Below are positions 32,366 through 41,212 of a DNA stretch of 64,000 bases, in pieces. A program made the position numbers and the translations under genes. The stretch's first letter is position 1, and each line of letters starts with the position of its first letter. The notes under the pieces were generated by a model. It saw nothing but the letters and a program-made list of their open reading frames with translations, was not told the origin of the DNA and did no database searches. This stretch comes from Thioalkalicoccus limnaeus (lineage in GTDB: Bacteria > Pseudomonadota > Gammaproteobacteria > Chromatiales > Chromatiaceae). The DNA lies in NCBI RefSeq assembly GCF_041197575.1, contig NZ_JBDKXB010000010.1, forward strand, positions 58,181 to 122,180, written 5' to 3'.

Positions 32366-35300
32366 ATGCTTCAGATCATGAAGCGGATGTCATCGCGGTG
32401 GTTTCTGCTCCTGTTCGGCATGCTGGTCGCCCTGGCGATCGGGCGCGAGGCCTGGCCGGCTTCGCTGGATCCGGCCGAGGTGCCCGATGCGTTGCAGCCT
32501 TGGATCCCGTGGGTCCTCGATGAGCCGGATGAGCGCCTGTGTCCGCGGCGCGACGACGGTCAGGCCTTGTGCGCCTGGCCGGGACAACTGCATCTCGAGA
32601 TCGATCGCGACGGCGGTCGTTTCGCCCAGCGCTGGCACCTGCTGGCCGATGCCTGGGTGACGCTGCCCGGCGATGCGGCGGCCTGGCCGCAGTCGGTCAC
32701 AGTCGAAGGTACGCTACATCCGGTCGTCGAGCAGGACGGTCGACCGGCGCTCTGGCTGGCCGCCGGTGACCATGAGCTGGCCGGTGCCTTCGATTGGCCG
32801 CGTCGGCCGCCGGGCCTGGCCTTGTCACCGAGCACGGCCGTGGTCGCGCTGCACCTTGATGGCATCGCGGTCCCCACGCCGCGGATCGATGCCGATGGGC
32901 GCCTGTGGCTTGCGGCGGAGCCGGCCGAGGTGGTGGTGGACCCAGAGCGGCCGGCGATCGACGCGGACCGCTTGACGCTCGATGTGGTGCGGCGGATCGA
33001 TGATCAGATCCCGTTGCGTGTGACGACCCGCCTCGAGCTCGAGGTCGCGGGTGCCGCGCGCGAGATCCAGCTCGGCCCCGTCGCGCTCGCCGGTGGTCTG
33101 CCGCTGCGACTCGAGAGCCCGCTGCCGGCGCGGCTCGAGGATCGCGGCCGGCTGGTCGTGCAGGCGCGGCCGGGCCGCTGGACCCTGACGCTCGAGACCC
33201 AGCATCCGGGGCCGGTGACGGCGTTGCCACTCGATGGGCGGCCGGCACCCTGGCCGGATCACGAGGTCTGGGTCTTCGCCGCGGATCCGGGCCTGCGTCA
33301 GGTCGAGATCCAGGGCGCCGACACGATCGACCCGCGCCAAACGCGGCTGCCGCCGGACTGGCAGCGGTTGCCGGCCTATCGGATGCAGCCGGGTATGACG
33401 TTGGAACTGGTGCCGCTGCGCCGCGGTGCCGTCGGCGAGGATCGCCTGCGGTTGACGCGCGACCTGTGGCTCGATTTCGCCGGCGGCGGCGTCAGTCTGC
33501 GTGACCGGATCAGCGGTGAACTGCGCACCAGCTGGCGGCTCGATGCCGAGCCACCGCTCGCGCTTGGGCAGGTGACGGTCGATGGCGAGCCCCGGCTGAT
33601 CACCCGGCAGCCGGGCGCCGCCGGTTCCGAGGCGCCGAGCGGCGTCGAGGTGCGTGCGGGGCAGCTGGAGCTGCTCGCCGACGGGCGCCTTGCCCCGATC
33701 TCGATCGGCCTGACCGCGCGTGTCCCGGCGTCGGGATGGGACCTGACCTTCGACTCGGTCGCCATGCGGCTGCACTTGCCGCCGGGCTGGGATCTGTTGG
33801 CGGCCGAAGGGGTCGACAACCTGCCGGATTCCTGGGTCGCGCGCTGGTCGCTGCTCGATCTCTTCATGGTGCTGATCGCGGCCCTCGCGGTGGCCCGTCT
33901 CTGGGGCGTCGGTTGGGGGCTGCTGGCGCTCGCGGCGCTGGTTCTGACCTGGACCGAGCCGCAGGCACCGCGGACCCTGTGGCTGCATGGGCTGGCGGCG
34001 GTGGCCCTGTTGCGTGTGTTGCCGCACGAGGCCACCCGGCCGGCCCTGGCCCGGCTTCGCGCGCTGGTGCGCTTCTACGCGCTGGTCGTCGCGCTCCTGT
34101 TCGCCGCGGTCACGCTGCCTTTCCTGGTGACCGAGATGCGCGATGGGCTCTTCCCGCAACTGGATCGGCCCGATGGGCGGGCGGATCTGGTGACGCTGGT
34201 GCGTGACCAACTGGCCGAGGATGCGGTCCGCGACGGGGCCATGGCTTCGCCCGCGGCGGACCGAGCGCGATCGGTGTTCGCGACGGTTCCGAGCGCGGCC
34301 CCGAAGATCTTGCCGCGTCTCGATCCGGACGCGCGCGTGCAGACCGGCTTCGGTGTGCCGGCCTGGCAATGGCGCGCCTTCGACCTCCAGTTCAACGGTC
34401 CGGTGATGGCTGGCCAGGAGGCGCGCCTCTGGTTGCGGCCGCCGGTGGCCGCGCTGCCGCTCGCCATCCTGCAGGTCCTGTTGGTCCTGGCCTTGGCGCT
34501 GCGGATCGCCTCGGGGATGCGCCGGGCCCCGCCAGCGGGCGGATCCGGATCCGGTCGCGACCGGCTGGCGGCGGCAACGTTGTCGACCGCGGTCCTGCTC
34601 ATGCTGGCTGGCCTCCTGGTCACGATCGTCCCAAGCGAGGTCCGGGCCGAGTCGGCGTCGATCGAGGTGTCCGCGATGGCGCATCGCGAGGCACCGCCGC
34701 TGCCGACCGGGGCCTTCCCGCCGCCCGAGTTGTTGGGCGACCTGCGTCAGAGGTTGCTCGCGCCGCCCCGTTGCTGGCCCTCCTGCGCGACCTTGACCCG
34801 CATGGACCTGCGCGTCTCCGCCACCGGGCTCGACCTGGAACTGGTCATCGATGCAGCGGCCGCCTCGGCCGTGCCGATCCCGGGTCATGTCGAGGGCTGG
34901 TACCCGACCAGGATCGACCGGAACGGCACACCCGTCGACGGCCTGCGCCGCGAGGCGGGCGGTACCTTGCTGGTGCCGGTTCCGCCCGGGCGTCACCGGC
35001 TGCGTTTGACGGGCCCATTGCCGGCGAGCGGTCAAGTCGAGTTGCCGTTGCCGCTGCGCCCGAAGCGGGTGACGGCTGCCGTCGGCGCCGATTGGCGCAT
35101 CGAGGGGCTCGATCGCGATGGGCGGCCGGGCGAGCAGCTGCGCTTGCTGCGGCGCTCCGCAGAGCCTGCGTCGCAGGAGCCGGCGGTAACGACAGGCCGC
35201 GAAGACGCGCCGCAGGCCCTGTCGCCGTTGCTGAGGGTGACCCGCACCCTGCGATTGGGCATCGATTGGACGGTCACGACCGAGGTCGAGCGTCTGTCGC

Positions 35301-36619
35301 CGACCGGCACCTCGATCTCGCTGCGGGTGCCCCTGTGGTCGGGGGAATCGGTGATCACCCCGGCGCGCGAGATCGACGGCGACGGCCTGCTGGTGTCCCT
35401 CCCACCCGAACGTGTTCGCGATGGCTGGGTGGCGACGCTCGAGCCGGTCGAGCGCCTGAGGCTCGAAGCGACGACCGATCCGCATCTGGTCGAGGCCTGG
35501 CGAATCGAGGCGGATCCGCTCTGGCATCTGACGACCAGCGGCTTTCCACCGATGCAGAACCCGGCGGGTGTCGATCGCTGGCCACCGGTGTGGCGGCCCT
35601 GGCCCGGCGAACATCTAATCTTGTCGGTCACACGACCTGTCGCGACCCCCGGGCCGACGCTGACACTGGACCGGAGCCGGTACGAACTGAACCCGGGTCG
35701 CCGTGCGACCGATGCGCGCCTGGTGCTTACGCTGCGCTCGAGTCAGGGTGGCTCGCACCGGCTGCACCTGCCTGAACAGGCCGAGTTGACAGAGGTCCTG
35801 ATCGATCGACAGCCGCGCGTTCTGCTGTTTCGGGATGGGGTCTTGGAGTTACCGTTGGTGCCGGGTACGCAGCAGGTCGAGATCGCATGGCGCGAGCCGA
35901 TTGGGCTGGACTGGCTGTATCGGCCGTCGGTCGTGAATCTGGGGGCGGTCGGGGTCAACGCCGAGACCCGTGTGACGCCGGCCCCGGACCGCTGGGTGCT
36001 GTGGGTCAGCGGATCGGGGCTCGGTCCGGCGGTGCAGTTCTGGGCGCTGTTGCCGGTGCTCGCGCTGTTGGCCCTGGTGCTGGCGCGTTGGCGCCAGACA
36101 CCGCTGACGGCGGCCGACTGGTTCCTGCTCGGCGTCGGTCTGAGCCAGGCCGGGATCTGGGTCGCGCTGCTGGTCGTGCTCTGGCTGTTCGCGTTGGCAT
36201 GGCGGCGTCAGGTGGCAGCGGACATCCCGCCTTGGCGGTTCAACCTGATCCAGATTGGATTGGTCGGTCTGACGATCGCGGCCCTGGTCGGTCTGTTGGT
36301 CGCGGTGCAACAGGGGCTGCTCGGTCACCCGGCGATGCAGATCGCCGGCAACGATTCGACGGCGCGGGTCTTGAACTGGTACCTGGACCGCGGCCTGGCC
36401 GAGAGCGCGACGCCGACGCTGATCTCGGCGCCGATCTGGATTTATCGGGTGCTGATGCTGGTCTGGGCGCTGTGGCTCGCGTGGCGGCTGCTGCAATGGC
36501 TGCGCTGGGGTTGGGAGGGGTTTGCGGCGCCGGTGCTGTGGCGCGAATCGCGCCGCAGGGACAAGGATCCGTCATCGCGCGGCGCGGCGCCAGACGGGTC
36601 GCGCACGAGGGATCCGTGA
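32366..36619 (+). CDS. Very large membrane protein with extracytoplasmic domains, function unknown
   Basis: This 1417-residue protein has an N-terminal signal/anchor (RWFLLLFGMLVALAIG). Residues 40-490 are a beta-rich, Arg/Asp/Leu-rich extracytoplasmic region. A cluster of hydrophobic helices follows at about 493-590 and 697-755 (FMVLIAALAVARLWGVGWG, YALVVALLFAAVTLPFLV, LPLAILQVLLVLALALR). A second extracytoplasmic region spans about 770-1215. At least four helices lie near the C-terminus (about 1221-1380). The body has strong, consistent codon bias over its full length, so the frame is real. I do not recognise the family. The two beta-rich regions each read like repeated immunoglobulin-like or jelly-roll units. 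The start could be 32366 or 32378. Confidence 0.8.
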   Translation: MLQIMKRMSSRWFLLLFGMLVALAIGREAWPASLDPAEVPDALQPWIPWVLDEPDERLCPRRDDGQALCAWPGQLHLEIDRDGGRFAQRWHLLADAWVTLPGDAAAWPQSVTVEGTLHPVVEQDGRPALWLAAGDHELAGAFDWPRRPPGLALSPSTAVVALHLDGIAVPTPRIDADGRLWLAAEPAEVVVDPERPAIDADRLTLDVVRRIDDQIPLRVTTRLELEVAGAAREIQLGPVALAGGLPLRLESPLPARLEDRGRLVVQARPGRWTLTLETQHPGPVTALPLDGRPAPWPDHEVWVFAADPGLRQVEIQGADTIDPRQTRLPPDWQRLPAYRMQPGMTLELVPLRRGAVGEDRLRLTRDLWLDFAGGGVSLRDRISGELRTSWRLDAEPPLALGQVTVDGEPRLITRQPGAAGSEAPSGVEVRAGQLELLADGRLAPISIGLTARVPASGWDLTFDSVAMRLHLPPGWDLLAAEGVDNLPDSWVARWSLLDLFMVLIAALAVARLWGVGWGLLALAALVLTWTEPQAPRTLWLHGLAAVALLRVLPHEATRPALARLRALVRFYALVVALLFAAVTLPFLVTEMRDGLFPQLDRPDGRADLVTLVRDQLAEDAVRDGAMASPAADRARSVFATVPSAAPKILPRLDPDARVQTGFGVPAWQWRAFDLQFNGPVMAGQEARLWLRPPVAALPLAILQVLLVLALALRIASGMRRAPPAGGSGSGRDRLAAATLSTAVLLMLAGLLVTIVPSEVRAESASIEVSAMAHREAPPLPTGAFPPPELLGDLRQRLLAPPRCWPSCATLTRMDLRVSATGLDLELVIDAAAASAVPIPGHVEGWYPTRIDRNGTPVDGLRREAGGTLLVPVPPGRHRLRLTGPLPASGQVELPLPLRPKRVTAAVGADWRIEGLDRDGRPGEQLRLLRRSAEPASQEPAVTTGREDAPQALSPLLRVTRTLRLGIDWTVTTEVERLSPTGTSISLRVPLWSGESVITPAREIDGDGLLVSLPPERVRDGWVATLEPVERLRLEATTDPHLVEAWRIEADPLWHLTTSGFPPMQNPAGVDRWPPVWRPWPGEHLILSVTRPVATPGPTLTLDRSRYELNPGRRATDARLVLTLRSSQGGSHRLHLPEQAELTEVLIDRQPRVLLFRDGVLELPLVPGTQQVEIAWREPIGLDWLYRPSVVNLGAVGVNAETRVTPAPDRWVLWVSGSGLGPAVQFWALLPVLALLALVLARWRQTPLTAADWFLLGVGLSQAGIWVALLVVLWLFALAWRRQVAADIPPWRFNLIQIGLVGLTIAALVGLLVAVQQGLLGHPAMQIAGNDSTARVLNWYLDRGLAESATPTLISAPIWIYRVLMLVWALWLAWRLLQWLRWGWEGFAAPVLWRESRRRDKDPSSRGAAPDGSRTRDP

Positions 36620-36995
36620 TTCGGGCCGATGCAATCAGGCCGCACGGACAGGCGGGGCAGGCCGTTACTCTCGAGCGCTTGCCCCGCCAGCAGCGCATTG
36701 GCCGCGCCTTGGCCGATCCGGGTGCGACTCGGCCGCTGCGGGCGACCAGTGGGTGCGGCCTCGTGCTTCAGACCGCAGTCACCCAAACCTTCATCGACTC
36801 GGGACACCCGCCCTGCCGTGGCATGCGCGCCCCGTGGCGGGAAACATCAGGCCCTTTTCGTGGTCGAATCCAACGGACGATGAGGCAGACCGGACGAGAC
36901 CGTCAACGAGTGGTTTTATCAGGCCCTGGCCCTATATCGTCAGACAGGACCGCGCCCAGCGGTGTTTTCAACCAGCGGCCTAGTTGGAGGCAGCC
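36620..36995. other. 376-base gap; nothing recognised before the microprotein
   Basis: The stretch between the giant membrane protein and the 48-residue gene has no frame with both a ribosome binding site and a plausible product. I see no tRNA, repeat or clear terminator in it. A promoter for the microprotein may lie here, but no good -35/-10 pair stood out. Confidence 0.4.
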
Positions 36996-37142
36996 ATGAC
37001 GTTCTTGATCCTTGCCCTCGCCGTGATTGTCGCCGGTACGGCCGTGGCCTACCTGGTCGGTGAAACGAATCGCCGCCGGGCCTTGCGGCCGGTCCCGATC
37101 CGCGTTCGGCATCAAGCGGGTCCGACGCGCCGTCGACCCTGA
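36996..37142 (+). CDS. 48-residue single-helix membrane microprotein
   Basis: The ATG at 36996 is preceded at five bases by TTGGAGG, one of the best Shine-Dalgarno sequences in the window. The product begins MTFLILALAVIVAGTAVAYL, a single membrane helix. A basic tail of about 24 residues follows, rich in Arg and Pro (ETNRRRALRPVPIRVRHQ) and likely cytoplasmic. A strong terminator follows at 37170. Together the ribosome binding site, helix, basic tail and terminator make a complete small transcription unit. Function is unknown; it could be a regulator or assembly factor for a membrane complex. Confidence 0.65.
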   Translation: MTFLILALAVIVAGTAVAYLVGETNRRRALRPVPIRVRHQAGPTRRRP

Positions 37143-37169
37143 CCAAGCACCAAGACCCTCCCAGCCAGC

Positions 37170-37207
37170 GGCCCCGCCGGGATTACCCGAGCGGGGCCTC
37201 TTCATTT
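37170..37207 (+). terminator. Intrinsic terminator after the microprotein
   Basis: GGCCCCGC followed by CGGG, loop ATTA, CCCG, a bulged A and GCGGGGCC (37170-37198) build a stem of about 12 pairs. TCTTCATTT follows, so this is the most classical rho-independent terminator in the window. Confidence 0.7.
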
Positions 37208-37317
37208 GGGTCTGCTTGGGGGAGCTGGTTGCTCGTCGCGTTCACAGGGAGCGGGTCGCGATATGACGCGACCACGCGACGCGCAGGTGGATTCGCGGAT
37301 CGATCACACCGCCCCGA

Positions 37318-38553
37318 TCAAACACCCGCCCGTTCGAGACGCACTTGCATCAGATCGATTCGACCATCGCGGAACCCGGCCTCGCAATAGGCCAGGTAAT
37401 AGCGCCACAGGCGGATGAAGGGCTCGTCGTAACCCAGGGCGCGGATCTCGGCGAGCCGTTCGTCGAATGTCTGGTGCCAGGTCGCGAGCGTGCAGGCGTA
37501 ATCGGCGCCGTGAAAGCTCTGCGCCGTGACCTCGAGACCGGCGCGCCGGGCGGCCTGCGCGAACCGCTCCGGGGTTGGCAGCATGCCGCCGGGGAAGATG
37601 TAGCGCTGGATGAAGTCCGGGCGGTCCCGGTAATAGACGAAGGTTGGTTCGTCGATCGTGATCACCTGCAGCGCTGCGCGTCCGCCGGGCCGCAGGCAAC
37701 GGCGCAGTGTCTGCATGTACTGATCCCAGTAGGCCTCGCCGACGGCCTCGAACATCTCGATCGACACGATGTGGTCGTAGGTTCCATCGAGATCCCGGTA
37801 GTCCTGGAGCCGTAACGAGACCTGTTCGGCGAGCCCAGCGCGCTCGGCACGCTCACGCGCCCAGGCGAGCTGTTCCTCGGACAATGTGATGCCGGTCACC
37901 TGTAGTCCGGCCGCGGCGGCCTGTTCGGCGAAACCGCCCCACCCGCAGCCGATCTCGAGGATGCGTTGCCCGGGTCGGGCCTCGAGCAGGTCGAGCAACC
38001 GCTGGTTCTTGTTTCGTTGCGCCTGTTCCAGCGACTCGGTCCCGGTCGTGAACAGGCCGCTCGAATAGGTCATCGTCGGATCGAGCCAGAGCCGATAAAA
38101 GTCGTTACCGAGGTCGTAGTGGTACGAGATGTTGTGCCGGCTGCCGCGGCGCGTGTTCGCGTGGCGCTGGTGGTGGAGGCGGACCCTGAGCCGGTGCAGC
38201 CAAGAGCCCGTTTCGAGACTTGCGATCGCCGGTTCGTTGACCGCAAACAGATACATCAGATCCTGGAGGTCCGAGGTGTCCCAGTCGCCAGCGAAGTAAC
38301 CGCGGGCGAAGCCCATGTCGCCGCCGAACAGGGTCCTTGCGATCAGCCGCAGCGGGCGGTGCAACCTGACCTCGACGGTCGGGCCGGGCTGGTCTCCGAT
38401 CATCGAATAGAGCCGGCGGTCAGCGCGGATGTCGATGCGACCCTGCAGCAGACGAATGCGCGCGAGTCGGCGCAAGAGCCGTCTGGTCGGATGCCAGCTG
38501 AAATCGCCAGCCGGCGGCCACTCGACGTCGGCAGTATTGTCCTTGGCCATCAT
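37318..38553 (-). CDS. cfa: Cyclopropane-fatty-acyl-phospholipid synthase-like SAM methyltransferase
   Basis: A 411-residue protein of the CFA synthase/mycolic acid cyclopropane synthase family. The SAM-binding motif is RILEIGCGWGGFAEQAA. Family segments HYDLGNDFYRLWLDPTMTYS and FEAVGEAYWDQYMQTLRRCL are present. It transfers a methylene or methyl group to an unsaturated acyl chain of a membrane phospholipid. The product may be a cyclopropane or a methylated chain. The start overlaps the stop of the DUF1365 gene by one base (TGATG). It is the last gene of a three-gene operon with DUF1365 and an FAD oxidoreductase. Confidence 0.93.
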   Translation of the reverse strand: MMAKDNTADVEWPPAGDFSWHPTRRLLRRLARIRLLQGRIDIRADRRLYSMIGDQPGPTVEVRLHRPLRLIARTLFGGDMGFARGYFAGDWDTSDLQDLMYLFAVNEPAIASLETGSWLHRLRVRLHHQRHANTRRGSRHNISYHYDLGNDFYRLWLDPTMTYSSGLFTTGTESLEQAQRNKNQRLLDLLEARPGQRILEIGCGWGGFAEQAAAAGLQVTGITLSEEQLAWARERAERAGLAEQVSLRLQDYRDLDGTYDHIVSIEMFEAVGEAYWDQYMQTLRRCLRPGGRAALQVITIDEPTFVYYRDRPDFIQRYIFPGGMLPTPERFAQAARRAGLEVTAQSFHGADYACTLATWHQTFDERLAEIRALGYDEPFIRLWRYYLAYCEAGFRDGRIDLMQVRLERAGV

Positions 38554-39311
38554 CAGCTTACCTCATGACTCGGTGGGGCCGGTTTGGGGTGGAAGGGGGC
38601 GCCGCGCAGCCAGATCTTCAAGGCTTGCCAGTGGATTCCGGCGAGCACCTTCGCGGTCAGCAGCGGCGTCCGTAGCATGGCCCTAAGCAGCGCGCGGTCG
38701 CTCACGGGTTCGCCGCGCCCGGTCTGGCTCGCGACCAGCATCAGGCGCTCGTCCTGGAATTCGCGGATCAGTACTGACAGCCGCTCATCCGGCTCGGCGA
38801 GCCGAAAGTGATAGCGTGCCTGCATGCCGATCAACGGCGAGACATGGAAACACTTGTCGGCGGTGTCGACCAAAGGTCGATCCTCGGGCACGCCGTGCCG
38901 TCCAAGCAGATAGAAATGGTGCTCGCCGAAGGTGTTGTGGACCTCGGCCAGGATCACGCGCAAGCGGCCGCTCTGGTGAAAGCCGTACCACAGGGTCAGC
39001 GGATTGAAGCCCAGGCCGAGCACCCGCGGAAAGCACAAGAGCTTGACGGTGCCACCCTCCAGGTCGATGCCCTGTTCGGCCAACAGCCGATCGAACCAGG
39101 GCCGCAGCGGTGACCCGTCCATCGGGCCGTGGTCCTGCGGATAGAAGCTCAGCAGATTGAACCGGCCGATCGACAGCAGACGGCTGCCGGTGCGATCGAG
39201 CGCGTCGAGATCGAGCAGCAGGCTGAAGACCCGGTAGACGAATCGGTAACGCACCGGAAACAGGCGCCGGTGCATCACCTGCGTCAGATAGAGGCGGTGT
39301 GGAGATGTCAC
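38553..39311 (-). CDS. DUF1365 family protein
   Basis: This 252-residue DUF1365 protein begins MTSPHRLYLTQVMHRRLFPVRYRFVYRVFSLLLDLD. Conserved blocks include GFNPLTLWYGFHQSGRLRVILAEVHNTFGE and DKCFHVSPLIGMQARYHF. The family has no proven enzymatic activity and almost always sits between an FAD amine-oxidase-like gene and a CFA-synthase gene, as here. That context ties it to fatty-acyl modification. It overlaps the upstream FAD gene by four bases. Confidence 0.93.
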   Translation of the reverse strand: MTSPHRLYLTQVMHRRLFPVRYRFVYRVFSLLLDLDALDRTGSRLLSIGRFNLLSFYPQDHGPMDGSPLRPWFDRLLAEQGIDLEGGTVKLLCFPRVLGLGFNPLTLWYGFHQSGRLRVILAEVHNTFGEHHFYLLGRHGVPEDRPLVDTADKCFHVSPLIGMQARYHFRLAEPDERLSVLIREFQDERLMLVASQTGRGEPVSDRALLRAMLRTPLLTAKVLAGIHWQALKIWLRGAPFHPKPAPPSHEVS

Positions 39312-40645
39312 TGGGTCGCTTCGACCAGTCGTCTCTGCCCGGCGGGCCCAGGTTGACGCAGCGGGGCCGGGTCCGTCAACCAGCCGACGTCGACGTCGAG
39401 GTCGTCGGCGACCCAGACCGCGGCGCGCAGCGCGTCTTCATGGAAGCCATAGCCGAAGTAGCTGCCGCAGTACCAGATCCGGTCCTGCCCCTGGATCTCG
39501 TCGAGTCGCGCCTGGGCTCGCATCGCGCCCTGATCGAAGACCGGGTGTTCGTAGGTCATCTTGGCCAGGATCCGGTCCGGCCGGGGCCCGGCGAACGGGT
39601 TCAGACTGACGAAGTAAGGTTGGTCGGTGTCGAGTGCCTGAAGCCGGTTCATCCAATAGGTCACCGACACCGCGGCCTGGCCGTCCTCGGCATGGCGGGC
39701 GAGATGGTTCCACGACGACCAGACCCGGCGCGAGCGTGGCATCAGGTAGTCGTCCGTGTGCACGAAGACCTGGTTCGGCTGGTACGAGAAGGCGCCGAGC
39801 AGGCGCTGTTCCGCATCGGTCGGCTGTTCGAGCAGTCGCAGGGCCTGATCGCCGTGACAGGCGAGCACGACGCCGTCGAAGGTCTCGACGCGACCCGATG
39901 CCAGTTCGACGCGGACGCCGCGTTCCTCGCGTCGCACCGCACGCGCACCGTCACCGACGATACGTTCCCCAGGCGCCAGATCCGCGACCATGCGCTTGAC
40001 GTACTCGCGACTGCCGCCGACGACGGTCTTCCACTGGGGCCGCTCGGTCAGGTTCAGAAGCCCGTGATTGGCGTAGAAGCGCGCCAGGCTCGCGGCCGGG
40101 AATTGCATCATCGTCGCCTTCGGACAGGACCAGATGGCCGCGGCCATCGGCAGCAGGTAATGCTCGCGGAAGGCCTTGCCGAGCCCCTCTTGGTCGAGAA
40201 ACTCGCCGAGGCTTTCGTCGCCGAACGCGCTCTGGGCAAGCCGCGCCTTGCAACGCTGATTGAAGCGTAGGATGTCGCGGCACATGCGCAGGAAGGACGG
40301 GCTGAACAGGTTGCGGCGCTGCGCGAACAGGCTGTTGAGGTCGCTGCCGGCATACTCGAGATCCCAGGGGCCGATCGAGGCGGCGAACGACATGTCGGTG
40401 TCGCGGGTCCGGATGCCCAGCCGCTGGAACAGCCGTGTCAACAGCGGGTAGTTGATCTCGTTGTAGACGATGAAGCCGGTGTCGATCGGGATCCTACGCC
40501 CGTTCTCGTCGATTTCGATGGTGTTCGTATGGCCACCGATGTAGTCGTTGTGCTCGATCAACGTGACCCGGTGGCGCCCGGTCAACAGCCAGGCGGCGGC
40601 CAGCCCGGCGATTCCGCTGCCGACGACGGCGTAGTGTTGTCCCAT
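39308..40645 (-). CDS. FAD-dependent oxidoreductase (NAD(P)-binding, amine-oxidase-like)
   Basis: A 445-residue flavoprotein. The FAD-binding motif is YAVVGSGIAGLAAAWLL, with the characteristic IEHNDYIGGHTNTI. The internal segment ACHGDQALRLLEQPTDAEQ is typical of the amine oxidase/desaturase-like family that accompanies DUF1365 and CFA genes. It probably oxidises or desaturates a fatty-acyl chain. I chose the ATG at 40645 because GGAG precedes it at eight bases and it gives the usual N-terminus; 40675 would add a ten-residue leader. It is the first gene of the operon and is followed, with overlaps, by DUF1365 and the CFA-like methyltransferase. Confidence 0.9.
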   Translation of the reverse strand: MGQHYAVVGSGIAGLAAAWLLTGRHRVTLIEHNDYIGGHTNTIEIDENGRRIPIDTGFIVYNEINYPLLTRLFQRLGIRTRDTDMSFAASIGPWDLEYAGSDLNSLFAQRRNLFSPSFLRMCRDILRFNQRCKARLAQSAFGDESLGEFLDQEGLGKAFREHYLLPMAAAIWSCPKATMMQFPAASLARFYANHGLLNLTERPQWKTVVGGSREYVKRMVADLAPGERIVGDGARAVRREERGVRVELASGRVETFDGVVLACHGDQALRLLEQPTDAEQRLLGAFSYQPNQVFVHTDDYLMPRSRRVWSSWNHLARHAEDGQAAVSVTYWMNRLQALDTDQPYFVSLNPFAGPRPDRILAKMTYEHPVFDQGAMRAQARLDEIQGQDRIWYCGSYFGYGFHEDALRAAVWVADDLDVDVGWLTDPAPLRQPGPAGQRRLVEATQ

Positions 40646-41212
40646 GAGACCCGCTCCAATGAATGATGGTGGCACGCCTCGTCAATGTTTGTACTCGCGC
40701 CGCGGATTCCAATGACCCGGCGGCGATGCGGCGTGCCGGTCGGTTGGGCCCGGCGTCGCCCGCGGCTCGGCGGTCGGCGACCGGGCTGGTCTGCTTCGTG
40801 AGCTCGAATCGGTTCGGATCCTACCCGAACGGGTGCCGCCTGTCCCTCTAGGCGGCGGTCGGTTTCCGCAGGCGGAGGACGGGCACGGGCGTGAGTCGGC
40901 CCTAAGATGGGCCGCGGGCTTGGCAGCGGCGCCCGTTATCGCCGACACTTACCGCTTTTGGGGAGGCGCTGGTCGATCGGCCGTACTGGCCGAAAACCGG
41001 CACGGAAGTCGACAGCGCGGTTTCCGACTTCCTGCGTGTTCGGTCGCTTACCGTGGCAGAACGCGGCGGGGCCGGAGCCCCGCGTGGGAAGCGCTGCATC
41101 GTTCAGCGCTTCGCGAGGGGCCGTTGCGGGGCGTGCGGGGGGCCTCATCTGGTCATCGCCAACGCTCGGCGGCCGCGATCGAGTGTCGAGTGCAATCGAT
41201 AATGGGAATACG
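40646..41212. other. 567-base gap without a clear gene
   Basis: The sequence between the divergent FAD oxidoreductase and the transglycosylase holds several open frames, but none has a credible start and domain. A hairpin GCCGCCT-N8-AGGCGGC lies at 40835-40856. The plus-strand frame from 40907 runs into the transglycosylase gene but lacks a ribosome binding site. Promoters for both flanking genes are expected here; I could not pick convincing ones. Confidence 0.35.

Noticed and set aside
32825..35614. A 929-codon minus-strand frame inside the giant membrane protein
   Set aside because: The plus-strand frame has a signal, ordered hydrophobic helices and a longer reading frame; the minus product lacks them.
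40835..40856. Hairpin GCCGCCT-N8-AGGCGGC as terminator
   Set aside because: It lies in a divergent intergenic gap away from any gene end and has no T-run, so a terminator role has no support.
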